DNA of 64,000 nucleotides from DATBLE01 sp963719325 (GTDB lineage: Bacteria; Actinomycetota; Thermoleophilia; Gaiellales; Gaiellaceae). Position 1 is the first letter of the stretch. Every line of letters begins with the position of its first letter. Positions 1-8,875 of this stretch are shown here, piece by piece. The notes beneath the pieces are model-generated. The model saw only the letters and a program-made list of their open reading frames with translations. It was not told the DNA's origin and searched no databases. The position numbers and the translations under genes were made by a program. The DNA is taken from NCBI GenBank assembly GCA_963719325.1, contig CAVRBW010000005.1, positions 235,100-299,099 on the forward strand, in the 5' to 3' direction.

Positions 1-183
1 CGCCGGCGCCGACACCGTCAGGTCGGGACGATGATGCTCGCCGACACCGAACACGTCGAGGCCGACCTGGTCGGCGAGCTCGATCTCCTCGATCAGGTCT
101 CGGAGGCGCTCCTTGGGGCTGACGGCCAACCCGGTGACCGGGTCCGGAGTGGCCTCGCCGAACGTGTAGATCCCGAGCTCCAT
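1..183 (-). CDS. LLM-class flavin-dependent oxidoreductase, N-terminal part (runs off the window)
   Basis: Reading the minus strand from an ATG at 183 gives 61 codons open to the window edge. The peptide begins MELGIYTFGEATPDP and contains EEIELADQVGLDVFGVGEHH, the usual first strand-helix-strand of luciferase-like F420/FMN monooxygenases. The family oxidises substrates with reduced flavin in the cytoplasm; the substrate here cannot be told. No strong Shine-Dalgarno site is seen. It is divergent from the adjacent tRNA-Gln. The product class is fairly certain; the C-terminal three quarters are missing because the window ends. Confidence 0.8.
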   Translation of the reverse strand, partial: MELGIYTFGEATPDPVTGLAVSPKERLRDLIEEIELADQVGLDVFGVGEHHRPDLTVSAPA

Positions 184-260
184 GGTGGATTGCTGATCTT
201 GCCTGGATCAACCCACTGCGGAGGGCACGTACGTGCTCGGAAGAGACGGCGACCCACGGC

Positions 261-266
261 TACAAT
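261..266 (+). promoter_or_regulatory. Probable -10 box of the tRNA-Gln gene
   Basis: TACAAT lies 14 bases before the first tRNA base, a good -10 hexamer in an otherwise GC-rich stretch. No matching TTGACA is seen 17 bases upstream, so the promoter assignment rests on the -10 element and its position. Confidence 0.45.
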
Positions 267-279
267 GCCCGCGCCTCGT

Positions 280-350
280 TGCGGGGTCGTCTAATGGTAG
301 GACGCCTGACTCTGGATCAGGAAGTTGGGGTTCGAATCCCTGCCCCGCAG
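280..350 (+). tRNA. tRNA-Gln (anticodon CTG)
   Basis: The 71-nt cloverleaf closes with a TGCGGGG/CCCCGCA acceptor stem. The anticodon stem CCTGA/TCAGG has loop CTCTGGA, so the anticodon CTG is at 312-314, and the T arm carries GTTCGAATCCC. CCA is not encoded. The gene is intact, and its 3' half is duplicated 9.2 kb downstream because a tyrosine-recombinase element integrated here and restored the tRNA. Confidence 0.95.
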
Positions 351-354
351 CCTC
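307..354 (+). repeat. attL of element 1 (48-bp direct repeat in the tRNA-Gln 3' half)
   Basis: The 48 bases from the anticodon stem through four bases past the tRNA are identical to 9513-9560. The position inside a tRNA, and the integrase relic directly downstream facing the tRNA, fit the left attachment site of an integrative element. Confidence 0.93.
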
Positions 355-359
355 GGAAC

Positions 360-377
360 GCCCTGCTAATGCAGGGC
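360..377 (+). terminator. Hairpin just after tRNA-Gln
   Basis: GCCCTGC and GCAGGGC form a perfect 7-bp stem around a TAAT loop, 10 bases past the tRNA. There is no T-run, so it could be a tRNA processing or termination hairpin. It lies on the element side of the att repeat, so the element may have supplied it. Confidence 0.45.
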
Positions 378-414
378 TTCCGCTCTCCGATGCAACGTCC
401 GGCCGACGAGTAGG

Positions 415-1559
415 ATGCAAACAATTGCAACGTCGCTCCTGAGCACGACGTGGGCAACAGCGCCGCGGCGCTCTCCTGGAGATCGGCAGCGCATCTGTGT
501 AGGTGTCGAGCGTGAAAGCGACGCTCGCAAGCCCGAGTCGCTCGAGAGGACCTACGGATGGACGCCAGCGCGGAGCGCGAGTGTAGAGAGCGTATGCCGC
601 AGGCGTGCAGGCTCAGCTTCGCGAGCTTCGCCGCCGCGGAGTGCCGCTCGAAAGCTACGGAGAACGCCTGCGGGTGAACATAGAAAAGAAAAAGAGAGAG
701 AACAAGAGATCGAGCTCGTTCCTACAAAGATACCCCAGCGCGAGTCGCACTTAGAGCTAGCGAAACCGATGATCGCGCAGCGCGGCCACGGTAGCCGTGT
801 CGAGCGCGATCAACCGTCGACCCTGCGACGACTTCGGTGTCGAGAGCTGCCGCTGTAATCGATCGAGACGAGCTCGTCGAGACGAAGCTGCGCGCCGACC
901 AGGTCGAGCGCCTGCCAGGTCGAGCCGAGGATCTCACCACGCCGTATCCCCGGACGCCGCGAGAAGATATGCAGCGTACAGACGATCGTCGAGGACTAGC
1001 GCTAGAAAGAGACGAAGCTAGTCTGCTGTCCACGTCGGCTTCTTCGGGTATTGTTTCTTAGAAGAGTTGGATGAGTCGGAGAAGTTAAGAGAGATCAGAT
1101 AATAAGATACTGAGTCTGAGAGAGATTTCTTCAAGATCGTGTGCGCGTACCGAACTTAAGAGCTCAGAGCCCGCGCGCCTTCTTCGCCTTAAACTCCCTT
1201 AGAGCAGCATGTCTGCATAAGCGACGTTCAACTTCGGCGCCTTAACCGCTGCAACCTGACCGCGCCGAGCCGCGGCGCGATATGCTTCCCGACCATCATC
1301 CGGTAGCTAGCTAATATCGACGCGCGCACCTGTGACTCTATCGCTGCGAGCGAGTAGACGAGATACTAGAAGAAAGACTGACCGATAGGCTGCACGTAAT
1401 CTACTTGCGAGAGCGTACTGAGAATCTTCGTCAGCTCGGCTTCGGTCTCACGCTTACTCGCGATCTAGCTCCGCCATCGCTGTACGCGCCTGCCTCTTTG
1501 TCGCGTCCTCGTCGTAGATGCCGCCCTCTTGCTGCCTCGGCGCCGCACGTGCCTCTCAT
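415..1559 (-). pseudogene. Tyrosine integrase of element 1, broken by many frameshifts
   Basis: Read on the minus strand from an ATG at 1559 (AGGAGGAG site just upstream), the sequence follows a phage-type integrase if frames are joined. The N-terminal AP2-like part has KRETEAELTKIL, then comes the core-binding part with ASYRMMVGKHIAPRLGAV. The catalytic domain has DRLYAAYLLAASG, GIRRGEILG with the first catalytic Arg (about 925-950), GRRLIALDTATVAALRDHR (about 765-815) and ASVAFTLDTYTDALP with the catalytic Tyr (about 490-530). The HxxR box is scrambled and the LGH box reads LGL. At least five frame changes and several stops are needed. The total span, about 380 codons, is normal. It ends next to attL, as expected for the enzyme that inserted the element. 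Confidence 0.85.
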
Positions 1560-1705
1560 CGCTCCTCCTCTCTCTGAAAGCCCCCTCGACCTCATCTATA
1601 ACCAACGCTGAACGTTCGCCTCGCTCGCACAGAGCTCTTCTATCAACGCGCGAATCTGCGCTGAGACCGCTGTCGCTTCTAGAGACGAAATGACTGCGCT
1701 ACCTG

Positions 1706-2014
1706 CTATAATGCTCTTCTGAGTAACCGCGCCGACCGAGTCGAGCTCCCGAGAAGCCTGACGCCTACTACTCCCTGGAGACCAGCGCAGCAACTCGCCG
1801 AGTACACTCTCGCTTGCCTCTCAGACAGTTCTTCGCCCCACTCATGACCTCGATCCCTTACACCTCCTACTTCTGTCGCTTGATCGTTCTCGCCTCCAAG
1901 CTCGAACTCTGAGATGATCTTCGCCAGCGAGATCTTAAGATCACGAGAGCTGAGCTCTCTTGCAGCGTCGATGAGAATCCCCTTGCTACGACCTTCCTTC
2001 CGCTCCTGTGCCAA
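1706..2014 (-). pseudogene. Unrecognised coding-like stretch upstream of the integrase relic
   Basis: An open frame of 102 codons reads ILIDAARELSSRDLKISLAK and then a Glu/Gly-rich segment, helical and coding-like in its first 60 residues but drifting into low quality after about 1830. I recognise no family. It lies between the integrase relic and the divergent XRE regulator, a place where elements of this kind often carry a small accessory gene. It could be a relic or chance; there is no clear ribosome site. Confidence 0.25.
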
Positions 2015-2249
2015 TCGACTCTCACCGAGTCCAACAACTCCTCTCCCTCTACATCATCCAGACTACCTCTCCCTATCCACCATTAATCTGATAGAAAGAT
2101 CGAGAAACGAAACTTCTCAGACATATCCATAATGTAACCTATACTGTCTACAGTGCAAGTAACTCTCTATTTCTTTACTACTATGAACGAAATCTTCACG
2201 TGTTCTGCAACCGTGCCTCCATATAGCCATAGCTATCGACAGTGCTCTT

Positions 2250-2465
2250 ATGAGTGCCCTCGTTGAACAGGCGAGAGTCGCTAAGAGACTCCCACCCCCG
2301 CCCGTCGCTCGCGCGATCCGCGACGCTGCAGGCGTCTCTCAGCGCAGCTCGCCGCCGAGCTCTCGTCAACCGAGTCACCGTCGCCCGCTGCAGCTCCGAC
2401 AGCGTCGACCGCCGGTATCCTTTGCCTTCGATACTTAGCGCTCTTAGAAAAGCTGCCCTATTCCC
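2250..2465 (+). pseudogene. XRE-family helix-turn-helix regulator, frameshifted
   Basis: Three frames must be joined. The start MSALVEQARVAKRLPPPPVA continues to RAIRDAAGVSQR, then shifts to QLAAEL, then to VNRVTVAR, and ends with YLALLEKL. This is the layout of the short XRE repressors found in actinobacterial integrative elements, where the AGVSQ-LAAEL and VNRVTVAR stretches form the DNA-binding helices. At least three single-base shifts break it, so no functional protein is expected. It precedes the excisionase-like gene on the same strand. Confidence 0.65.
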
Positions 2466-2494
2466 GCTGTCTGAGCTCCTCACCTTCACCTTCG

Positions 2495-2640
2495 ACAGAC
2501 CTTAACCTCCTCCATATCGCTAAGCGTCTCGTACCAAGCTGCCTGCTAGCGCCCAACTCCCGACGATCCGACTCGGCGGCCGTATCCCGTGCCGCGTGAT
2601 CGACTGCTCGAGCTCTTCGTCGACAACGTAACCCCTGAAA
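2495..2640 (+). pseudogene. Excisionase-like helix-turn-helix protein, frameshifted
   Basis: Joined frames give SLSVSYQAAC, then QLPTIRLGGRI, then VPRDRLLELFVDN. This is the pattern of the MerR-like excisionase domain (helix ending in VSYQT, wing with IRLGGRxRVPRD). A stop sits where the family usually has Trp or Arg after the first helix, and one base is lost between GGRI and VPRD. The family binds att-region DNA and steers the integrase toward excision. The identification rests on motif order alone. Confidence 0.6.
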
Positions 2641-3189
2641 TACGCGAGCCCGCAACTTTCACGCCTCACGCTCTCACGCGCCACCATCATACACAGCATA
2701 CCGCTCTACACTCACGCCTCCGCCCCTGTATCTCTATTTTTACGCTCGCTCTCAGCATCCCTAACACATCACGTTCATACCCAGACATACTAACATAAGC
2801 TCCGCCTCTGATCGTATCTACGCCGATCTCCTGCTTTCCGCAGTCTCCCAACGCTGCTTGACTCGCCTCCTCGACCACCTCTACAGCCGTTCGTATCTTA
2901 CATCAGACTACTTCGACTATCTATCCTATACCGTCGATCAAGCTAAGCTACTCCTATCACGAATATATCACTGACTCTCTTATCTCATCTTCTTCTCGCA
3001 CTGCGTCTACCACCCCTCCTCTTATAACGCCCGTACACCTTCACCATCCTCCATCTTTTCTTATATCACTCTACTTCATGCTCACCATCTTACACTAGCT
3101 ATATAAATACAAATTGACGCTCTCTAGCTGATAACAACGAAATAAGCTACCATCGAGCACTGACGACGAGCTAAGAGCGACCTTTCACA
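2641..3189. other. Decayed stretch with one open coding-like island (2810-2974)
   Basis: Most of this interval is pyrimidine-rich and shows nothing I can name. Positions 2810-2974 (+) are open for 54 codons and read like protein, for example TRLLDHLYSRSYL and VDQAKLLLSRIYH before a TGA. In related elements a primase N-terminal domain would sit here, but no motif confirms it. Confidence 0.25.
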
Positions 3190-4507
3190 TCAACGCTCTT
3201 AGTAGAGCTCGCGCTCGCTACTGCCGACCTCAAGCTCTTCCACACCCCGGACACCGAGCCGTTCGTGATGCTGCCGTCCGCCACACACCCTTACTCCTCT
3301 CCTCTCCGTGCCTCCCTTTCCCCTACATCCCTGCCTCTACTTCGAGCTTATATCTACAACTCTAAGCTCGCACCCCTTCAACACGCGCTCTGCGTGCTCG
3401 ACCCAATAGCGCTCTTCCAACCTTCTAACACGATGTTCACCACACCTCGCTCAGCACGACGCCCTATCTACCCTACCCGCGACAACTACTCCCTCGCGAT
3501 CTATATCACCACCATTACTTGATAGATAAAACAACAAAATACCTATCAACTTTGATAACCGCTAGAAATATAAAAACTGCCTCTATACGGTTCGCGACGA
3601 CAACCTGTACTAGCTGCGCTTTACTTCAACACCTCTACGACTACCTCCTCTACTCTCTGCCTCAACAATCACTTTCTCAGACCGCGTTGAACCCTTCCCT
3701 CTCCTCACCTACACGCTAAATAAAACAGCGCTAAAAGCTCTACTGCGCGACTGCTCCCTCCTCTCGACCTGAACTCAGCTCGCTCCTCTCCCCCCCTAGC
3801 AACGCTCTCGACCTTATTCGCAGTTCACAACCACTTATCTTCTCCTACTACATCTCTCTCTCCCCCCTCCTTTGCTCTCCGATCCCATCTGCCTCTCTCA
3901 AACGGATGATACTTCGCCAAAGAGAGCTATACTATAACACTAACTACTTATATTCTACTTATATATATATTTATCTTGAACTATATCTATTACCTCTCTT
4001 CTCGCTTCTACCTCCTCCTCTCTCTCTCATTCTCTACCTCCCTCTCTCAACCGTTACCTCCCTGACCACGACTTCTGGGCTCCCTTCTCCAGCCGCACCT
4101 GCGCATCCTCGGCTCCCTCCTCGACGCCTCTGCGACCTCGCTCGCCACCATCTCATCCGTCAGCTCGCTCGCGCCCTGCTGCTGGCTCTTCGCCATCTGA
4201 GCCACCGCATCAGAACCACCACTTGTATTCCAACAAGGAACCTTCCTCGTCTCCTACGCAGCAACTGCGCTAACGCTCACGCGCTCTCGATAGATACCTC
4301 TCCACTGACCGACCCGCTCGCGACTCCTCCTCAGCTTAACTTCTCCTTCACCTGACCTAATACCTCGACCACCTCAATGAAATAAAAAAAGAGAAAGAGA
4401 AAAAAAGAAAAAAATATACAAAAACACCGCTAAACTCAGCCCTGATCTTCATAACTCTTCCTAAATTATTAAAAAACAAAATAAACATCGATTTCGACCT
4501 AAACTAA
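3190..4507 (+). pseudogene. Primase/helicase-like replication protein of element 1 (D5-type), strongly degraded
   Basis: The clearest block (3232-3282) reads KLFHTPDTEPFVMLPSA, matching the ELFHTPDGExY motif of integrative-element primase/ATPases. It is followed in frame by SKLAPLQHALCVLDPIALF (family pattern GKAPSxQALxDALxVLEARALF) and RRPIYPTRDN (family AIYLDLGD). Later frames give NLS-like and RELY boxes (about 3810-3930), LRILGSLLDA with ATASEPPL (about 4095-4225) and the C-terminal INIDFD (4483-4500). The Walker A region (about 3720) is reduced to something like NKTALKALL. A TGA replaces an expected Trp before ATASEP, at least four frame changes occur, and an A/G tract sits inside the gene. 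It would have replicated the excised element; it cannot now. Confidence 0.7.
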
Positions 4508-5604
4508 TAAAAAACACTTTATCTATATTAGAACTACCTGAAAAACACCTTCAAGAGCTTAAGAGCGTCTCAGACAGCTCAGCTCCTCATCACGGTTGAT
4601 AAAGCTAATAACTCTGATAACTCTCTTTTTCTGAAATATTCCTAAATCTACTCTCCTCCCCCATAACCACCCAAAAAAATCTCTATCCATAATATCTCCT
4701 CCCCTCTCACCTTATCTCCCTGAGCTGACTTCTCACCCACAACTACTTCCTCCACCACCTCTACTGGTTCTACCACCTATACCTGCTGCTCCTCGCACCG
4801 GCTACCTCGTACATCTGAAGAGCCGTACGACCTCGGCTAAACGACCTCTGTGATCTGCTCTACCTGATCTCTAAATTCTATTATCTCTCTATCTCCTCCC
4901 TCATTTCTCCTCTCGCCACCGTTCGCGCGCTGCTCATAACCTGCCTCGCTCTCCGTCGCGCTCGACCTCCACACCGCCCCGTACTCATGCATCTACCCCC
5001 TCCTCCCTCGACCTACAACAAAGCTCCCTGCCCACAAAGCTTCTACCACCTCTCTCACCTCTCCCTCCACTCCACAAAAGAACAACACCGCCCAAGATCT
5101 AACACCTTATACCAACCACGACAACGCACGCCACCCTAGAAACCTTGCCCGAGTACCTCACCTCCCACCCACTACACCCCCTACTGCGCTTCTACACCTC
5201 CCACCTACACCTCTCACCTACGACTACCCATCTATAACACACAAAACACACTACCGCTCCCTCCCAATATAAACAGAAAGAAACCAACCCGATAAAAGAA
5301 CGCAACTCTACACCCGCTCTCCCGCTCGCTGCCTTCTCAATGCCACCTCATACACCCGCCCCTTTCTCTAAGATAACCCCGCCGTTCGAACGCATAGCCA
5401 ACTAATAAACAGCTACCCAAAACTTGATCAACTAAAACAAAAAAACCAAAAAAAAAGAGAAAAAGAAAAAAAAAAGAGAAGAGACAGAGACAAAGATAAA
5501 CGGCAAGACGAAGAAAAACAGCAACGACGCCATCGACCAGGAACTCACTGCCCGATCTCTCAGCTAAAAACTAAGGCCGATGCGCTTCCGTAGCGTTCGA
5601 CTAA
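4508..5604. other. Guanine-poor non-coding stretch of element 1
   Basis: No gene is recognised. The + strand is built of C, T and A: in 5161-5220 I count 34 C and 2 G. An A/G-rich run covers roughly 5440-5500. Stop codons are frequent in every + frame. A short peptide-like run just before 5570 (AIDQELTARSLS) hints that coding sequence was once here. Confidence 0.5.
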
Positions 5605-5766
5605 TCCTACATCGAACTCGCGGAAGCGATCGCCGAGCACCTCGAACAGTGGCTCGACATCCTCGCCGAGACTGCTACCACCGCGGAGACCAACTGCTCG
5701 AACTCTCTCAAAGACGCCCGCGCCGCCCTCGCCGCGCTCGCACCCGCACACGGAGCCGTCTCTTGA
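5605..5766 (+). pseudogene. Coding island of unknown function in element 1
   Basis: Fifty-three codons are open up to a TGA at 5764 and read as an amphipathic helical protein: IELAEAIAEHLEQWLDILAE, then a Thr/Asn-rich turn and DARAALAALAPAHGAV. Codon use here is GC-rich and normal for the chromosome, in contrast with the A/G tract that follows. There is no start codon in frame, so this is the C-terminal remnant of a larger gene. I do not recognise the family. Confidence 0.45.
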
Positions 5767-6015
5767 TTACTGACATACAACGCCACCGAAACTATTATAA
5801 AAAAAAAAAAGAAAAAAGAAGGCGACAGACTGCTAGACGACACAACCAACGTAAAGCGCGAGACTACCACCGACCCGAAGACGCTCTCTAAGATATCTCG
5901 CTCAAGCTCGCCGAGCCGAAGCCGCCCAAGTCCTGCCCTCACAAGCGCCGTTATCACATCACCCACCCAAAACATAAACTAGAACACAAAAAACTAAAAC
6001 AAATATACTCCTCAA

Positions 6016-6234
6016 GCCATCACCAAGCGCTCCAGCGCCTGCTACTTCGCCTCTCTACTCTCTAGCCGCTACCCCTTCCCGTTACCCGACGACGACGACG
6101 ACCTCGCCTACTCCGACCATAAAAAACAACTAGAAAGAGACTACCTCAAACGGATCACCGCGAAAGAGATTAGCTACGCGATCGACGCCCCCTTTTCTAC
6201 TACATGTTCCCTTTTACATATACCAACACTATAA
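6016..6234 (+). pseudogene. Coding island of unknown function in element 1
   Basis: About 72 codons are open to a TAA at 6232. The best part reads FPLPDDDDDLAYSDHKKQLE followed by RDYLKRITAKEISYAIDA, a charged helical segment that looks like true protein. The upstream part degrades into low-quality sequence and no start is seen. No family is recognised; the Asp run and following Lys/Glu helix are the only visible features. Confidence 0.4.
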
Positions 6235-6388
6235 CAAACCGACCTCTCAGCGCGCCCGCTCCTCCTGATCTGCCACATCACTCGATACTCCGCCACCTCA
6301 TCCACGCACCTTAACCCAACCGAGACACACCCCCCTCTAACACTCAACCTCACTATAAACCTCCGATCACGAACTTCTACTCACTTTA

Positions 6389-6446
6389 GAAAAAGAAAAA
6401 AAAAAAAAAGAGAGAAAGAAAAAAAAAAAAAAAAAAAAAAAAAAAA
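6389..6446 (+). repeat. A/G tract including a 28-base A run
   Basis: Positions 6391-6420 are A with scattered G, and 6419-6446 are uninterrupted A. A run of this length is out of place in a GC-rich genome and is one of about eight such tracts between 4.38 and 8.31 kb. Confidence 0.85.
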
Positions 6447-6603
6447 CAACTCTAAACAAAGTTACCTAAAAAAAAAACTAAATAAAACACGGCGCGCGCC
6501 GATGTCTAATTCAGCAAACGCCTCTATGCTATCAGCGTCTCTCAGTTCACTCCGGACACCATGCACCTCTACTCGAGCAACGTACTCGCCCATACCGCTA
6601 GCG

Positions 6604-7015
6604 GATGCTTTCCGTGCTATCGAGCTGCGTGAAGCGATCGAGAAGGGGTGGCTAACTTAAAATCAGCGTGAGAGGAAGGTCGAATATGCGGCTTTCGACG
6701 ATGCGCTCGATAGGCGCAGGTTGAAGAACGTTCGCGGCCGACGAAGATGGAAGAGGTGGAGCTGGCAATGGACGAAAAAGCGGCGGCCAGGGAAGAATCG
6801 GAACAAGTGATATAACTGCTTCGTCTGACGCTAACGCTCTATCGGCTGACTCATAGAGGAGAGCTCGGCTCATAGCTTCGACCCGCTCGCAACAGTTGAC
6901 CAGCTCGCTCGGCGATACCTCGATCGAGATTAAAATCGAGGAAAACTGCCGCAACTGCGAGGACGCGCTAACCGCGGAGGACTGCCGCAAGATCGTCTTC
7001 GAACACTTTAACTAA
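6604..7015 (+). pseudogene. Two coding islands of unknown function, probably one old gene
   Basis: From 6604 the frame reads FRAIELREAIEKGWLT, a TAA at 6658, and continues in the same frame with RERKVEYAAFDDALDRRRLK. This looks like one protein with a nonsense change. In another frame, about 6910-7015 gives IEIKIEENCRNCEDALTAED and ends RKIVFEHFN before a TAA. The paired Cys (CRNC) resembles half of a zinc knuckle. Both islands have good codon use. No family is recognised, and the frame change between them shows that the gene is broken. Confidence 0.45.
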
Positions 7016-7354
7016 AAAAACTCGTAGAATACTACGCAATAAATAAAAAAATAAAAAAAATAAAAAAAAAAAAAAAAAAAAAAAAAATATATAAAAAATA
7101 AATTAAATCTCTATCTTTTACTCTTTTCTTCATATATCTTCATCTCTGCTCCTCTTCTCCGCCTCCCTTATTCCTTCTTTTCCTAGCTACACCTGAATAG
7201 ATAAATACACAACTCTACAACTACTCCTGACTATCTGCGGCTCGTGCAGCGTGAAGTTCTTAACTAGGAGATAGACGGCCGTCTATAATACTCAAACAAA
7301 ATCTCAAAAAAGAAAGAGAGAAAAAGAGAAAAGAAGAGAAAGAAAAAAAAAAAA
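7016..7354. other. A-rich and low-complexity stretch without recognisable gene
   Basis: Positions 7040-7087 are almost pure A with a few T. Positions 7305-7356 are A with scattered G. Between them lies CT-rich sequence with stops in all frames. Nothing else is visible. Confidence 0.6.
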
Positions 7355-7603
7355 GAAATCGCAAAGCGAGAGCTGAACGAAATAAAGCGCTACTCGCTCA
7401 TCGACCGCGACGAACGGCTCTTCTCTATCTCTACTGCCGGTAACGACCAGGGCTCCCACACGGCCTGCTCCTCCAGGCGCTGCCGATGCACGAACTCTAC
7501 CGGGTCGGCGCCCTCTAGCACTGCCGCGACGACCACCTCGCCTACCCGATGTACGCTCGACCTCTTCGACGACCTCGACGCTCTCGACGTCGTCTACCCC
7601 TGA
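7355..7603 (+). pseudogene. Coding island with faint terminase-like motif
   Basis: The open stretch reads AKRELNEIKRYSLIDRDERL followed by FSISTAGNDQGS. The STAGxD signature follows a beta strand in the ATPase part of many phage large terminases, but the rest does not confirm it. After about 7450 the best reading moves to other frames, ending LDLFDDLDALDVVYP before a TGA at 7601. If the terminase reading is right, element 1 was a phage or satellite remnant; I give this low weight. Confidence 0.25.
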
Positions 7604-7758
7604 AAAAAGAGAAAAAAAAAAAAAAGAAAAAAAAAGAAAGAAAAAAAAAAGAAAAAAAAAAAAAAAGAAAGAGAGAGAAATTAAAAGAGACTTAAAAAAA
7701 AAAAGAGAGAAAAAAGAGAAAGAAAGAAAAGAAAGAGAAAAGAGAGAAAAAAAAGACT
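7602..7758 (+). repeat. Longest A/G tract of element 1 (about 155 bp)
   Basis: Between 7605 and 7755 the + strand is A with scattered single G; C and T are almost absent. It begins directly after the stop of the preceding coding island. The long minus-strand frame through it is only poly-Phe/Ser from the homopurine run and is not a gene. Confidence 0.85.
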
Positions 7759-8659
7759 GAGACATAACGGACAGCTCTGAAAAACTCTAAACGAAAAAAA
7801 ATAAAAATAACAAATATACTACACCGCTATCTCGCCGCTCTCCCCCCACAAGACGAACGAGCGCCGCCACCTGCGCCCGCGCGCCTCCCTCCCTAAAAAC
7901 CAAACTAACGCCCCGAAGATCTTCGGCGAGCCTGTGATCTACACGACGCCCAGCTACACAAGTTCGCTCAACGTCGACACGGTCTTCTCCGTCTGCGCTA
8001 AAAAGGCTCAGAAATAACCGAGCTGCGCCTCCAGATCGACTCCGCCGCCGCCGCACACCTGCCGCGCGGCTCGCGGCCGTCTCCCTCCACCCTCTACCTC
8101 CTCGCATTCGCACAATAGAAATATAGAGAGACAGCGAAACTAGAAACAGCGATCGAGAACAAGCTGAACCGCCACCCCGCCTAGAAGAGCTCGACCGGCA
8201 CGCCCTACAGAAAGAGAGAGAAAAGAGAGAGAGCAGAGAAAGAAAGAGAAACAGAGATAGCACGGACCGCCCGTCTACGCTCGAAAGAGATAAAGAAAGA
8301 AAAAGAGACCGAGCCGCCCACTGCGACACCGCTGTACCGCTCTGCCGCGCTCTAGAGCCGCTCCGTTCTTCGGCCTCTTACAGCTCTGACTGACCGCTCC
8401 CGCTGCCCTCGTACCGCGACCGCGGCCGCACGACACCGCGCGCGACTACGAAACTGAGTGAAAGCGCAACCGAACGAGTAACTAGCACGGCCACCGACGT
8501 GCGAGAAGCCCAGCTGCTCGAGCGTGCGATCGATGTGCACCACCGCGACGACTCCGGACCGCGCGGCGACGGCAGGGACTGGAACAGCGAGGCGGTCTGC
8601 GACCGTGACCGCTGCAGGCGGACCGTGCTCGAGCAGGGAGGCTTCGGACGAAAGGCGGC
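7759..8659. other. Mixed A/G-rich to GC-rich stretch without a recognised gene
   Basis: GC-rich segments (about 7850-8100 and 8340-8660) alternate with A/G-rich runs (about 8210-8310). Long minus-strand frames cross the region, but their translations are Ser/Arg low-complexity and look like shadows of composition. No start, motif or family could be supported. Confidence 0.4.
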
Positions 8660-8875
8660 CTAGGCGAGAACGAGATCGAGCTGAGGCGCGATCGAGACGA
8701 AGAACTCGAAGGAGATAACGGCTTCGAGCATCACGTCGGAGATGCGAGCCATCTTGGTGTGGACTGCCTCGGCGGTATGGGCGGCGATGTGGCACGCGAT
8801 CTCGATCGACTGGCGTGCGAAATCGACGGACCTGACAAGAAAGAGCGCTACGACAGCGAAATGACGCTCGAGGCC
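8660..8875 (-). pseudogene. Coding island of unknown function near the right end of element 1
   Basis: On the minus strand, 71 codons are open up to a TAG at 8660-8662. The product reads ARQSIEIACHIAAHTAEAVH, then TKMARISDVMLEAVISFEFF and VSIAPQLDLVLA, a convincing alpha-helical sequence. A TAA lies immediately upstream of the frame and no start codon is seen, so it is a fragment. I do not recognise it. Confidence 0.4.

Noticed and set aside
3190..4507. Alternative genetic code (TGA read as Trp) in element 1
   Set aside because: One TGA does stand at an expected Trp, but frameshifts and TAA/TAG stops are also common, and the integrase has the same damage. Decay explains all of it.
4381..7758. 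A/G tracts as captured mRNA tails of the PNPase type, inserted by reverse transcription
   Set aside because: Several tracts follow stop codons, but the one at 4381-4416 lies inside the primase gene, and no reverse transcriptase is seen.
7304..8329. Long minus-strand open frames rich in Phe, Ser and Leu
   Set aside because: They are the complement of A/G tracts and have no start context, motif or normal composition.
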